From Lumnitzera littorea (Eukaryota; Streptophyta; Magnoliopsida; Myrtales; Combretaceae), in assembly GCA_024138015.1 (NCBI GenBank), contig JAMXBB010000008.1:44333167-44397166 (forward strand): a stretch of 64,000 nt of DNA, written 5' to 3'. Positions 1-11,129 of this stretch are shown here, piece after piece. Each line of letters begins with the position of its first letter. Position 1 is the stretch's first letter. The position numbers were made by a program, and so were the translations under genes. The notes beneath the pieces were generated by a model, which made no database searches, was not told the DNA's origin, and saw only the letters and a program-made list of their open reading frames with translations.

Positions 1-5
1 ATAGA

Positions 6-660
6 TTGAAGATGCAAATCTTTTCCAAGGGATTTGATGCTGACATAAGAAGAAGAATTATGGAGTTTGAACCAAGAAACTTTGCTAATATGGTGGAAAA
101 AGCACGAGTATTAGATAATGCAAAAAGGCAAAGTAAGGATGCAGGAAAACGTAAGATAAGTGTATTTAGGAAGAGACCTTTTGAAGGGCCTGGTGGAAAT
201 AGTAGTAACAAGATAAGAAGACTTGTAAGACCACTAGGAAGGTTTCGAAGAAAGAGTAATGCACTACCAAAGTGCTAGAAGTATAAAGGGACTCATTACC
301 CTAGAGATTGTTTCCAGTTACAAGGGAAATGCTTTTATTATGGAGAAAGCTTGCATCGGGTAACAGATTGCCCTAAAAAAATGCTGTTACTTGTTTCATT
401 TGCAACAAAGATGGACATTATTCTACTACTTATCCACAACGTACCACTGCAAATGCTCAAGTTAACAAACCACCACCAATTGTTGGACGTCTTGCTATTA
501 GAAGAGCGATTGGAGGACCGAATGCGAGAAATACACGTCCAGGTGTAACAAATGCTGCCAGGGTATACACTCAATTACTTACGGCAAATTCAAGCTGTCC
601 ATCATCGTTGCAACTAACTAAACCGACCGAACCACGAGCTAAGACCAATCCAAGCTATAC
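6..660 (+). pseudogene. Ty3/gypsy gag, C-terminal part (broken)
   Basis: This is the 3' part of a retrotransposon gag gene, which would make the RNA-binding capsid protein. The first 90 residues (6-278) are a basic stretch in the style of gypsy gag after the capsid domain. After a stop at 276 the reading continues through two CCHC zinc knuckles. The first, near 330-372, reads C-F-Y-Y-G-x-x-x-H-x-x-x-x-C, so its second Cys is Tyr. The second, near 392-435, reads C-F-I-C-N-K-D-G-H and ends in Tyr instead of Cys. Both changes are TGT to TAT type. The frame then runs on to a stop at about 663. Protease and RT do not follow, so the copy is truncated. The window starts inside it, so the upstream part is unseen. 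The family is clear; the clade is not. Confidence 0.7.
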
Positions 661-1108
661 GTGAATAGTCGAGCTACACAAAAGTACCAATACTACAATA
701 GTCTAAGAGCAGCTGCTACATTTTTCTAGTGGAAGTTAAACATGAGCAAGTAGCAGTTAGGATATCTCGTAACTTGAATCTAGCGGCTGGTGGGATATTT
801 TATAAACCTTCAAGTTTCTCAATTGGTCTCTCATTCAACTATGTTGTTGGGTACATGGGTAGGTTTAACGTTGGACATTTGAGAAGATTTCACAAGTAAG
901 CTCTTGAATTGTACATTCCACAAGGGTACAAGTGATTCATGGATATGAATTTTACTACCATTTCAAGCATTATATTTTCCCAATAAGTTGTGAGCTTCTT
1001 TTCGTGGTTGAAACTTGAATGTTCGAAGTCAGCCCATAATCTTACATAAATGTTGTGGCAAAGGAAGTCGAAATCACTTACATAAACAAAAATGAGGTTG
1101 ATCGATAC
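661..1108. other. Unassigned stretch after gag fragment
   Basis: No convincing coding signal. A 77-codon minus-strand ORF (890-1123) has no recognisable domain and is probably chance. The gag fragment does not continue into a readable protease here. Confidence 0.4.
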
Positions 1109-3915
1109 TGTAGGGGGTTTCATCAGCCCTTGCCTTTCACTTTCACCACAGACCTCCCAAAAAAATTTTAAAATTGAGTTCTTAAAATATTACACTTAGT
1201 TACAATTTGAGTCGTATAACCATATGTTGAGCCTAATTTTCCTTAATTCAACTAATATTAAACCCTATTCGTTTAATATTGATCATCAACTAAAAACTAA
1301 GAAAAATCAAAATTTTTAAATACGTTTTAAAAATTCTTGAAGACGCTATCTGATCGATGTTAAGAAGAAAAGTGAGTTAAGTTAAATCAATTGCGTATAT
1401 CGATTTAACCTAAACATTGGTCTATTTAAAAAGCTGATGTTAAGAAAAAGGTTTTGAAAACCAAAGATTTTGAATTTAAGAGCTATTTTATTAAACTTTT
1501 AACATATATCATTTTTTAACTTTTTAATCTTAATTTTAATTTTATCTTTAAAATACCCATTAAAAGTAATATCTAATCACATGTGACTAAGTAAATTGAG
1601 ATAAATCTATAAAAAAAAAAGGATAAACTGACTAACTATTTACAAAAGGTGGAAAAAAAAAATTTCATATTTTAAATCACCTCGCGTTTGCGTATGAGTA
1701 TCTACGTATCTACCATTCAGAATCAAATTTTCATAATTTGTTTCTAAAAATTTTAATTTGTTGATGATTTTCAATTCTCAAAAGTGACCAAGTTTACTTC
1801 TCTTAACCATTTTATTTGTTTGGAAAAATTTATGCAAATGGTTATAAATCAAGGTTTTTCATTTTTGGAAAGTTCTAAAAATATCCTAATTTTGAAAAAT
1901 GGTTGATTTAGTTTTATTTATTTGAAAAATTGATTTTTCTAAGTGATAAAACAATTTTTTCTAATTTTTATCATTTTTTCTTTATCTTATTTTATCTTTA
2001 TTTATGTATTAACCGAGAAAAAGTTTAAAAAAAAAAACTAAGTTTTCTCTTCTTTTTTTTTCTTTTCATTCTTTTCTTTTTCCTTTTTCAAACTTTTTTT
2101 TCTTTTTTTTTAGTTACATTACAATTACATAAAACAATATGAAACTAAAGAAAATAAAATAAATAAATAAAAATTAAATTATGCAAAACCAAAAGATAAA
2201 ACAACAAAAGGAGCCAGACTAAATGCGTATGTAAGTCAAGAGTGGATTACAAGTGGACAAGTCAGGTCAAAAGGGTTTAGAGCACGGGTTGGAGCTCTAC
2301 AAGTCGTGGGTCAGGTCGTCAAGAAGGTACATAGCGGCACACGAGGTTGTTCTAACTTAATCCAATGGCTTTTTTCGAAGTGGTGACGACAATTTTGTGT
2401 GTTTGATATTAGACTTAGGGGGGTTAGGTCAAGCACCTTGGCGTTTAGAGGTGGCACAAGGGAACTTCATGGGTGGTTGCTGAGTGTAGATGGGTAGTCG
2501 AATTCGAGGTTGTAAAGTGTGGTAGGTTCGATCGTATGTTGAGTTTAGCTCGAGGTAGTGGCTAGAGAGGTGCTTTGTGTGTAGCAACTGTAGCAAGCTA
2601 AGGTTTGGTGGTGTTGAATTAGGGTTGGTTCAATAATGGCTTTGGAGGTCACAATGGCAAGAAGGGGTAGAGAAGGGAGTTAGGATCATAGGGAAGCTTA
2701 CGGTGGTAATGGGCACATTCTGAAGTGGCTAGAGAGAGAGATATATATAAAGAGAGAAAGAGTATCACAATCAAGAGATAGAGTTGCTATGTGAGTGTGT
2801 TTTTAGTGTCCGAATGAGTTCTTAACACATATTTATACTTCTATAGCACAATTTGAGCTTAGAAAGTGATGATTTGCCATGAATTCAAATCATTAAGCAA
2901 ATGGGTTTAACTTCGCTTAAATTTCAAATTCAAAGAGAAAACTCGCAAGCTTTGGGCAATTGATGGTCAAATGGTGTTAATAAAGGCTCGTGATTTCTAG
3001 AAATACCCATAAGAATCTTTAAATTTCATTAATAAGCTTAAATCACGGAAGATGGCTTTGGATAGAAAATGAAAATTTTCAAAACTTTAAACCATGATTT
3101 GACTCGATAAATCATTGAATCTACATGAATTTAGGGGTTCAATTTGAAGTATCCCATGTCTAGTTTGCAATTTCGCCATTAATTTAGTAAAACAGCAAAG
3201 TTAAGGAGATCAAAAAAATGGTTGAATATGGTTGCCTAAGATAGGTACATGTGGGAAAAGAAAGGAAAGAGTAGGAAACAAGGAGAAAAAGAAGGAAAGG
3301 GGATATTGACATAGCACCACATAGTCCTATGGTATCATGCCTCGTATCTTGATATGACATGTAGCTGATGACGTAATAGAGGTAGTCTATGTATTAGATG
3401 CCACATGTCATAACACATGGCTCCACTTCAGCTCATAACCCAATCACAAGGTACCATATGTCACAAATAGACACATGGTCTAATGGTGTTCTAATACGTG
3501 GCGGGTTTGTTTTATAGAGAAAAATAAAAAGCACTTTTTGCCTATTGCAAGATTTGAACCCAAGACTTGTAGCTCCAATGCAATGTTAAGTCAAAGTACA
3601 GTACCGTCAGGCTATTAACTTATGCCTTATCCATATATATAATCAAATTGTACATATGGACTAAGTGGCCTAGGTTAAATTAATTTTTAAGCTTAGGCCT
3701 AATATTCCTCTCCCTCTTATTTATTTATTTATTTTTGTTGTTATATAAGACCTAAAAAATACTAAGGCTAAAAAAAAAAAACTATTTAAACTATCTACTT
3801 TTTTTTTAATTATCTATTTTTTGTACTTTTTTTTTTTGTATTTTTCTAAATTTTCTATTTTAGGACTCTTTTAAAAAATCTAAAATTATAAGGGGGGAAA
3901 AATGGGGTTTCTACA
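1109..3915 (-). mobile_element. Probable 2.8 kb gypsy (Tat-like) LTR, minus strand
   Basis: Read on the minus strand the block begins TGTAGAAACCCC at 3915 and ends CCCCCTACA at 1109, i.e. TG...CA with short inverted ends. A TATA-like sequence (GTATAAATATG on minus, 2828-2838) lies about 1.08 kb into it, followed by a pyrimidine-rich, probably transcribed stretch. A second block at 55,232-58,034 has nearly the same length, orientation, internal order (T/A-rich start, TATA at about 1 kb, CA-rich leader) and a similar 'gatttgaacccaagac' type motif. No clean 5 bp duplication is visible (GATAC left, CCATA right), and neither PBS nor PPT is clear, so it may be an old solo LTR. Confidence 0.45.
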
Positions 3916-5390
3916 CCATAGTTCAAGGCATTCAACAAACATATACATTTGGAGATCATACAAGAAGAATTCTCTTATATATGAAGAAAAACAAGACAAT
4001 ATTGATACATGAAAGTCAGGTCAATAAGATCACCAATGCAGAGTTAACACATGAAATTCAACTCAATGGAATAATAACTTATCTAGATCAAATGGAAGGG
4101 GCGAATTAGCTTATAAATAGATGACTTAAAGAAGAATTATTTTAGCGTGTTGCCTTCAAGGCAATACACAACTTGATCCAGTTAAGGCATGACAAATGAT
4201 TACGAGATGCCAAGATCTCACTCACTAAGATAGCTCTTAGATGAATATGGCAATAGTGCAACTGTTCAAAAGCATGCATATGCCTAAGTCATCTAAAAGG
4301 CTCATTTGATACCAATCGAAGGATTTTATTTAGGGGGCAAAACATAGAGAGCTAGATTTAAAGTTGGGCTTTAAGCCTATTAATTAATTGGGTTTGACTC
4401 TTTATACTAAAGTGACAAGGCCAAAAGAGTTGAGTCTATATATTTGAGATAATCAAGTGATATTTGACATGGTAGGCTTAAAGTAGAACCCATTGCATCG
4501 GTCGGTCTGATCCAACCCTTCTCAATTTTGCTTACATTGAAAGAATGAGACTTTTACTAGCCTAAGCCCATAAAGAAAGTCCATTCTAAACCCATTAAAG
4601 GAAGGGATTAATTCTAGCCCTTGATTGTCATCATCATCCAATGGATGAGGTTAAGGGCCATCTTTTACAAATACTTGTCTCCAACTCTCATTTGGATAAG
4701 ACAGAATTGGCATGAATACTGTTACTCTGTGAAGTTCTCACCATGAAAGATCAATCAATTAAAGAATTACAAGAACACTTCCATCACCTTCATCGATTGT
4801 GGAGTTTGATGCCTTTGAACTCCTCCACCTGTCACTAAGATCGCTTACCCTCCTTACATTTCTCTCTTAATCATCCCATATGCAAGATTCAAGTTACTTC
4901 CCTAATCATGCATGATACATTTATTACGCAACATGCATGTGACCTTCATACTTGAACTCTCACATGCCCATAGTAGCTTTAGTCCTATATAGCTAAGCCT
5001 TGAAAATTTGCTTTTTATGGAATCTAATATATACCTAACCAATGTGTTGTTAATAAAATAAAATTTTCTAATTTATATGAAGATAGTTTAAACTCCCATT
5101 ACTATTCAATTATATTATATATTTTATTTTTTCTTTATTTTTTCTAAAATTAAAATTTGCTCAACTCCCAAAAACCATAGATCTATCAAGTCTGTAGATG
5201 GTTTAAGAACTATAGACCAAGATGTGGTTCATGGATTAGACATGAACCTTGCCTAGATCTAGCTAAATCTAATAGCAAACTTTATTACATGCATGGTTTT
5301 TAGGAGGCTACCTTAGCTATTAGATCTAAGCAAGGTTGGTGGCTAAGCTATTTGGCATTTAATGATGAGAGATCGATAGAAAGAGTGGCA
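3916..5390. other. Unassigned intergenic or LTR-like DNA
   Basis: No open frame of useful length and no recognisable protein on either strand. The stretch 5,160-5,340 holds several short inverted repeats (for example AACCTTGC and its complement near 5,240 and 5,330). It may be the upstream part of the LTR that ends at 5,837, but no TG start with a matching downstream partner could be placed. Confidence 0.35.
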
Positions 5391-5493
5391 TTTACTAATG
5401 GGAGACATGGGGGATGAACCTTGCCTTAGCTAAGGTGGCTACCTCTAGCTAATGTGATAGGTCCATCCCCCAAGTCTCCAATGATTAATAGAA
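5391..5493. repeat. Foldback (inverted repeat) of about 100 bp
   Basis: Two arms of about 25-28 bp, starting TAATGGGAGACATGGGGGAT (near 5,396) and, on the other strand, TCATTGGAGACTTGGGGGAT (near 5,490), are inverted copies with a few mismatches. The core GGAGAC(A/T)TGGGGGATG matches 15 of 16. The spacer is about 48 bp and contains a further short palindrome (CCTTAGCTAAGG). It could be a remnant of a small foldback element or a structured part of the LTR. Confidence 0.55.
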
Positions 5494-5589
5494 AGAGTAG
5501 AAGTCTTTTCTCATATTGACAACACTACCTCCTCGAGATTTCACACCAGTTAATCCTCTCATGTTACGTGTTCAAGCAAGTTAGATCCC

Positions 5590-5837
5590 TCAACTTATAA
5601 ATATGAGTAAGGCCACCAGGTAAGGGATCTTTGAATCTCTTAGACACTCTTAAGAACTCTCCCATTTACGTACTCTCTCATTCACTAAAACCCCAATACT
5701 CTCTTTACTAACTTGAGCATCGGAGGGCCCTCACTAGCTACGTTACAAAGGCCTTCTTGTAGGTTCCCTAACATATACGACTGTCGAACCCCTAAAAGTT
5801 CACCTAGGAGTCATATTCGTGATATCAACCATCACCA
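5590..5837 (+). mobile_element. 3' part of the 5' LTR of gypsy element I
   Basis: A TATA box (TATAAATA, 5,596-5,603) is followed by an R/U5-like region ending GATATCAACCATCACCA at 5,837. The last 200 bp are related to 19,040-19,409, which ends in the same way. Directly after it comes TTTGGTGCC, close to the TTGGCGCC found at the primer binding site of many plant gypsy elements. The 5' boundary of the LTR was not located. Confidence 0.6.
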
Positions 5838-5848
5838 TTTGGTGCCTA
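5838..5848 (+). other. Primer binding site-like sequence of gypsy element I
   Basis: TTTGGTGCCTA lies immediately after the LTR end and differs by one C-to-T change from the common plant gypsy TTGGCGCC core. The matching tRNA is not determined. Confidence 0.4.
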
Positions 5849-6489
5849 CCTTTTTAGGCAAACTCATCCTCAATGGTTAGAAGCAAGAACACGCACTCTC
5901 ATCCAGTACTCCTATGCGACGATGATTAATCCATAATAGACTAGCCATCACTACTAATGGAGTTACGACAGTCAAACATGGAACAGATGAAAGCAACGTT
6001 CCAAGAGTTAATGGAAACTAATAGGAAAGTTCAGCAAGATAATGCCAACCTACGACAAAAATTGGCACTAACACAAAAACTCAAGGCTAAGGGTCACCCC
6101 AATAACCAAGCTAACCTCAAATAAATTATTGTCAGCTCCCTCAACCAACCTAGCAAGGGCCTTAGGTGCTTACTTGCACCACCACCAAACCTTATGCATC
6201 CATGCGACTATGTTCAAACTGAGCAACCTTAGTTGTACGATCTACATGATCTGCTGAAGACAAATCATAGCAAGGCACATCACTAAGTTGTACAGTTAGG
6301 CATAAGTAGGCTACGAAGAGACATCTCCCCCGAACACTCACCCAAGCACTTAAACTACATGAATGTCAAAGAGCTTAATGAGCACATTCAATGTACATTC
6401 AATCTTCGAGATAAAAAATGTCTCGAGTCCTTTCTTGACAATCAATCATAGTAGCAAGCAAAAGTCCATTCTTACTAGTCATATTAGAA

Positions 6490-7352
6490 GAAACTTTACC
6501 ATAAGGTGTGTGGCTTCCTCACCTAAACACATATGATGAAATGAGCAACTCGGATGACCACCTAGCACATTTCCATAGAATGATGAGCCTACACAACTTC
6601 TCCAACTCCATCATGTGCAAAGCCTTCCCAAGTACACTCAATAAAGCAACTCTAGCATGGTTTAACTTAGCTTCCAAATGGTTCCATTTGCTCTTTTGAT
6701 GACCTTACTACTCGTTTCCAACAACATTTCCTTAGTAATAAGGTACTGCGTCGAGATTCATCCATGTTGTACAACATGCACCAACGCTCGAATGAGACCC
6801 TACGAGCTTACCTCAAGCGTTTCAATCTAACCAAACTTCTCATCCTCAAAATTGAAACTAGAATAGCCCTTTAAGCCATCATCTATGACCTAAACCTCAA
6901 CAATAAACTTTTCAAGGCCATAGCACTACACCAACCAAACAACTTTGAAGAATTCATAACTATTACTAAGCAATATATCGTACAAGAAGATGCCATCCAG
7001 GTACACCTCAACAATGACCTTCATCAAAGCACCTCTACAAAAGATCATCTCATTCTTTGAGAGGATCGCCCTTCATCTTCTAGAGAATGACAAGATAGAC
7101 AAACAAAAATTCGCCAACTATCTTACTTATACCCTACTTAACTACCCCTTAGGAGAAGTCTTTTATGAAGTTCATGAGAGACTACCTTACTCTCCAAATA
7201 TCAAAGAGATGCTGGAAGCATTCGCCTTAGGCAAGTTTTGTGACTACCATGGTACCCGCGGCCATAACACCAACAAGTGCAAGTACCTCAAGAATGCGGT
7301 TGAAAGCCTTGTTCGCAAAGGCCACATCAACCATCTCATTACTAATAAGTGA
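6490..7352 (+). pseudogene. gag of gypsy element I (broken)
   Basis: Encodes a degenerate retrotransposon capsid protein. The stretch 6,508-6,699 matches the gypsy gag core (Y-D-E-M-S-N-S-D-D-H-L-A-H-F, later A-L-A-W-F). Frames then shift: 6,700-6,990 carries the capsid-domain remainder (an N-E-T-L-R-A-Y-L-K-R-F-N-like piece near 6,800). The stretch 6,990-7,352 is an open 120-residue C-terminal part with a single knuckle-like motif C-D-Y-H-x4-G-H-x4-C and a tail in V-R-K-G-H-I, usual for this gag type. An upstream coiled-coil-like stretch (6,000-6,120, M-E-Q-M-K-A-T-F...) probably belongs to the N-terminus. At least three frame breaks separate these pieces. Confidence 0.75.
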
Positions 7353-7639
7353 AACTACCCTTACCTAACTTAGTGATGCTATACTTAAGAACAACAATAG
7401 CAACCATAACCACAACAAGACAATCTACCCAATAGCACAAAGTGCAAAGACAGATGAGGGCAAGTACAAATGATAACAAGTGGACTAAGGCTATTAACAA
7501 GAACTGCTTTATCCAACCTCGACATGAGGTACTTTCAATTCGATCTAAGAACTCAAGGACAGACATAACCATCTCCTTTACCAACATCTATAAGGAGGAC
7601 ATTAAGTACCCTCACATTAACCCTTTTCATCAATGTAGA

Positions 7640-8080
7640 GATTGGATATTTTGATGTCCCCAAGATATTCATTGACAATGGTAGCTTAGCTGATCTTCTC
7701 GTATACTTGTCCAAAGAGTAAATGAAAGATAAATTGGGCAAGGAACTCCGACCTTACAAGCAAAACCTCACTGAATTTGGAGGGAAGATAGTTCCAACTG
7801 AAGGCTTGATTATACTACCTATCAAGTTGGGTAACGACAAGCACATCACCTTACAGTTAATTGATTTTGTAGTTATCGACCACTAATCTCCTTACAAAAC
7901 CTTCCTTAAGGGTCCCATCTTCAATAAATTTGACGTGTGCATTAGACAAAGATGCCTTATGATGAAATTTCCTACACCATCAGGGGTTAAGATCACACGT
8001 AAAGACCAGAAGCTATCCAAAGCACTCTACCTCAATGACATTTCTAATGATAAGATTATACATATTGAGCCACTCCCAAC
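7640..8080 (+). pseudogene. Retropepsin protease domain of gypsy element I (broken)
   Basis: An aspartic protease domain, which would process the polyprotein. The active-site triad region reads F-I-D-N-G-S-L-A-D-L-L near 7,665-7,700 where V-D-T-G-S-S-A-D-I-L is usual, so the motif is altered. Downstream it retains S-P-Y-K-T-F-L-K-G-P near 7,890 (usual S-x-Y-N-x-I-L-G-R-P) and M-K-F-P-T-P-S-G-V at about 7,965. In-frame stops lie near 7,720 and 7,885. It sits between gag and RT as expected. Confidence 0.65.
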
Positions 8081-8429
8081 ATTACACAAGCTCTTAAGGA
8101 GGAACTAGTAAGAAGTTTGAGATCCTCTAATATGGCAACCACCCTGACCAGACCACTCAAATAGGGACTTCCCTATCCTTAGCAAAAAAAGAAGACATTA
8201 CAGCTTTCCTTTACACTAACTCAAACGTCGTACAACATCTCTTAAGGAAATGGAGGATAACCAACATCCTTGAAGCCATTCACCACTAAAGGGTTAACCC
8301 TTGTGTCTAACCTATGAAGCAGAAGCAACAACACCATACACCTAACCAACAGGCTGCCATAGAGTAAGAAGTGCAAAAATCCTATAAGCTTGATTCATCA
8401 AGGAAGAGCGATACTACACTTAGCTTGAC

Positions 8430-9300
8430 AACACCCAAATGGCGAATGTGTGTCGATTGTATCAAACTCAATAAAGCTTGCCCTAAAGACTACTTCCCTT
8501 TCTTCCGAATTAACTAGCTCATCGATTCTACATCAAGCCATGCCAGACTTAGCTTCATGGATGCTTACTCTGGCTATAGTCAAATTTGCATGGCCTCGAA
8601 GATAAGTTTCATACTTCCTTTATCATCAACTTTAAAACATATTGCTATAAGGTCATGCCTTTCGACCTCAAGAATGTTAGGGTGACATACCAATGGTTGG
8701 TGATTACTATCTTCAAACCACAACTTAGCAAAAATGTCAAGATTTACGTCAAGAGTAGGAACAAAGCCAACCACATTATATAGCTACGCAAGACCTTCAA
8801 CATGCTAAAAGAGTACTAAAGGAAGTTAAATCCTCACTATGTATCTTCAGTGTAAGATTCGGTAAGTTCCTTAGGTACATGCTCACAGAGTATGGCATTG
8901 AAGCAAACATCGAGAAAATTCAAACAATTAAGGATATGAAGGCCCTACAAAAGATCAAAGATGTTCAATACCTCACGGGCAAGATAATCATGCTTAATCA
9001 ATTTCTTTCACGAAGCATTGACTAGTGCTTTGAGTCCTTCAAATTGCTAAGAACCCATCAGAGTTTAAATGGCTTTTGCAAAAGCATGCGGAGTGATTGG
9101 TTAGTAAGGATAATGATGTAGTATGCCTAGAACTTAATAGTGTAGCAAGTGAAGGGGGGATATAAAACAAAAGGGGAAACAATGGTGAAGCACCTTTAGA
9201 TGGTTTGAGACCTCATTTCTAACTTCACCTCCTGGAGCATCACCAAAATCCCACAAGATCAAAAACATAAAAGCAGACTACCTCTCTAAGCTCATGCCTA
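8430..9300 (+). pseudogene. Reverse transcriptase (and weak RNase H) of gypsy element I (broken)
   Basis: The RT begins near 8,435 with K-W-R-M-C-V-D, then L-N-K-A-C-P-K-D, L-I-D-S-T-S-S-H and S-F-M-D-A-Y-S-G-Y-S-Q-I (to 8,590). The block around 8,586-8,780 follows in another frame and keeps Y-C-Y-K-V-M-P-F-D-L-K-N. The catalytic Y-V-D-D has become Y-V-K-S, so this enzyme is dead. The C-terminal RT part (L-R-K-T-F-N-M-L, then K-L-N-P-H) runs to about 9,030 with several frameshifts. RNase H is hardly readable after 9,060; a fragment K-A-D-Y-L-S-K-L near 9,270 resembles its end. Confidence 0.75.
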
Positions 9301-9559
9301 TAGCTGTACCATCATTGTATAAAGCCAAAAAGCAAGTCTTCCTCCAATTCATGCCATAGAATATGGTTGATGAGCTCCTTCAATAGGCTTAAGGAATCAA
9401 CACCATATTAACAGCACCATCATGAATGGACCCTATCATCAATTACCTCAAAATTGGCGCCTTGCTTGAGGATAGGAATAAAGCTAGGAAGCTCGCATAC
9501 AGTATGACCAACTATACTATTATATATGATATCCTCTATCAGCTTGATCACAACTTACC

Positions 9560-10645
9560 ATTCCTTCATTATTTGACCACACCTTAGAACATCTACACGC
9601 AAGCATCTATAGCAACTACATCTAAGCTCAAGTGTCGTATATCCGAGCTCTTTGCCTTAGATACTATTGGCCAACCATAAAAAAGGATGTGCAGACCTTA
9701 GTACGAAGATGTCACAGTTGTTAAAAGCACGCACCCATCAACCATACACCTAACTCTAAGCTCTACCCATGACTAGCCCCTAGCCCATTGCTTAATGGGG
9801 TCTCAATGTTCGCATACCCTTCTCGAAGATGTCCAAAGGATGGCAGTTCATATTGGTGGTTGTGGATTACTTTACCAAGTAAGTGGAAGCGCATGCAGTT
9901 GCTAGTATCACTATAAGAGAAATAGAAGGTTTCATCCTCACCTACTTCCCCACTCAATTTAAGGTCCCTTATACTCTCGTTACGGACAATGGTAAACAAT
10001 TTGATAGCATGCAATTTTGGGAATTTTGTAATAAGCATTACATCCAGCTATGCTATACCTTAATCTCTCATCCGCAAACTAATGGGCAAGTCAAGGCTAT
10101 CAATAAGATAGTCCTTAAAAGCCTAAGGAAGAGGGTAGAACTAGTAGGTCACCAGTAGGAAGACCAGCTCCCCATGATTCCTTAGAGGTACCGAACTATA
10201 CATAAGACGACCACGAGCGAAATCCCTTTTCACCTCACACTCAAATCAAAAGTTATCCTCCTTAATGAACTTGAGCTCCCCATAAGCAGAACTCAAAACT
10301 TCAATGCTAGTGTCAATAAGGTAGCCCTTTAAGTGAGCCTAGACACAACTAACGAAGTAAGAGATATTACTTAGGACTAAGTGGCCATGTTCCAACAATG
10401 AGTAGCCATAGACTACAATAAGAAGGTTATACACAAAGTCTTCCAACCTAGAGACTTAGTGTGCTAGAAGCTTAAAGCCATAGGGTCTCAAGAAAGATAA
10501 GGTAAATTATCCCCCAATTAAGAAGACCTCGTACGAGTTAAAGAGGACGTAGGCAAAGGTACCTACAAATTAGAGACCTTAGATGGGTGGCCCATTCCTA
10601 AGACATAGAACATAGACAACCTCAACCCTTATTTTAGATAACATG
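9560..10645 (+). pseudogene. Integrase of gypsy element I (broken)
   Basis: A retroviral-type integrase (DDE fold). A zinc-binding remnant V-R-R-C-H-S-C lies near 9,700-9,730. The catalytic core reads W-G-L-N-V (9,798-9,812, usual W-G-L-D-I, so the first Asp is Asn), V-D-Y-F-T-K (9,870-9,885), V-T-D-N-G-K-Q-F (9,980-10,005, second Asp kept) and H-P-Q-T-N-G-Q-V-K-A-I-N (10,070-10,105), where the catalytic Glu is Lys. Two of the three catalytic residues are thus lost by G-to-A changes. The C-terminal part ends with T-Y-K-L-E-T-L-D-G and N-I-D-N-L-N-P-Y-F (to about 10,640), the usual gypsy tail. No chromodomain follows. Confidence 0.8.
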
Positions 10646-11129
10646 TACAAGCACTCATATGTACTTTGTATAATTCCTATAAAGAAATGGAAAGTAACTC
10701 TTATATTCGTTCTACCCCATTACGTAGTGAAACAACCTAGCTTGATCCTCCTTAGGCCCTACCCCCCTTTCATCTATAAGCACAAATGCACTAGACAAAG
10801 TCAAGTTGATTCTCATCTTTGATGTTCGGAAACTCTCATTAGTCCCTACACTCAAGAGCTATCAAGCCCACGCCTAACATCACTTGGTTGAATAAAGGCT
10901 GAGAGCTAATTAACACTTCCATAAATATGAAAACAAATAGAATTGACACAACAAAAAAAATGATAAAAATTGAACAACAAGGAGTAAGCAACATTTCAAA
11001 ATTTTCCATTCAAATCATTTCCAATTACAAAAGGTAGAGGGCTAACATCCTAACCTATGTACATCCAAAACAAAAAGAAGCCTATAACAGTGAACTACTA
11101 AAAATGAAAAGAAGGAAAGAAAAAAGGCC
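10646..11129. other. Pol-to-aORF spacer of gypsy element I
   Basis: No coding signal on the plus strand after the integrase tail. On the minus strand this is the 3' flank of the antisense ORF; 10,920-11,060 is A-rich on plus (T-rich on minus), consistent with a 3' untranslated region of an antisense transcript, but no clean poly(A) signal was pinned down. Confidence 0.35.
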
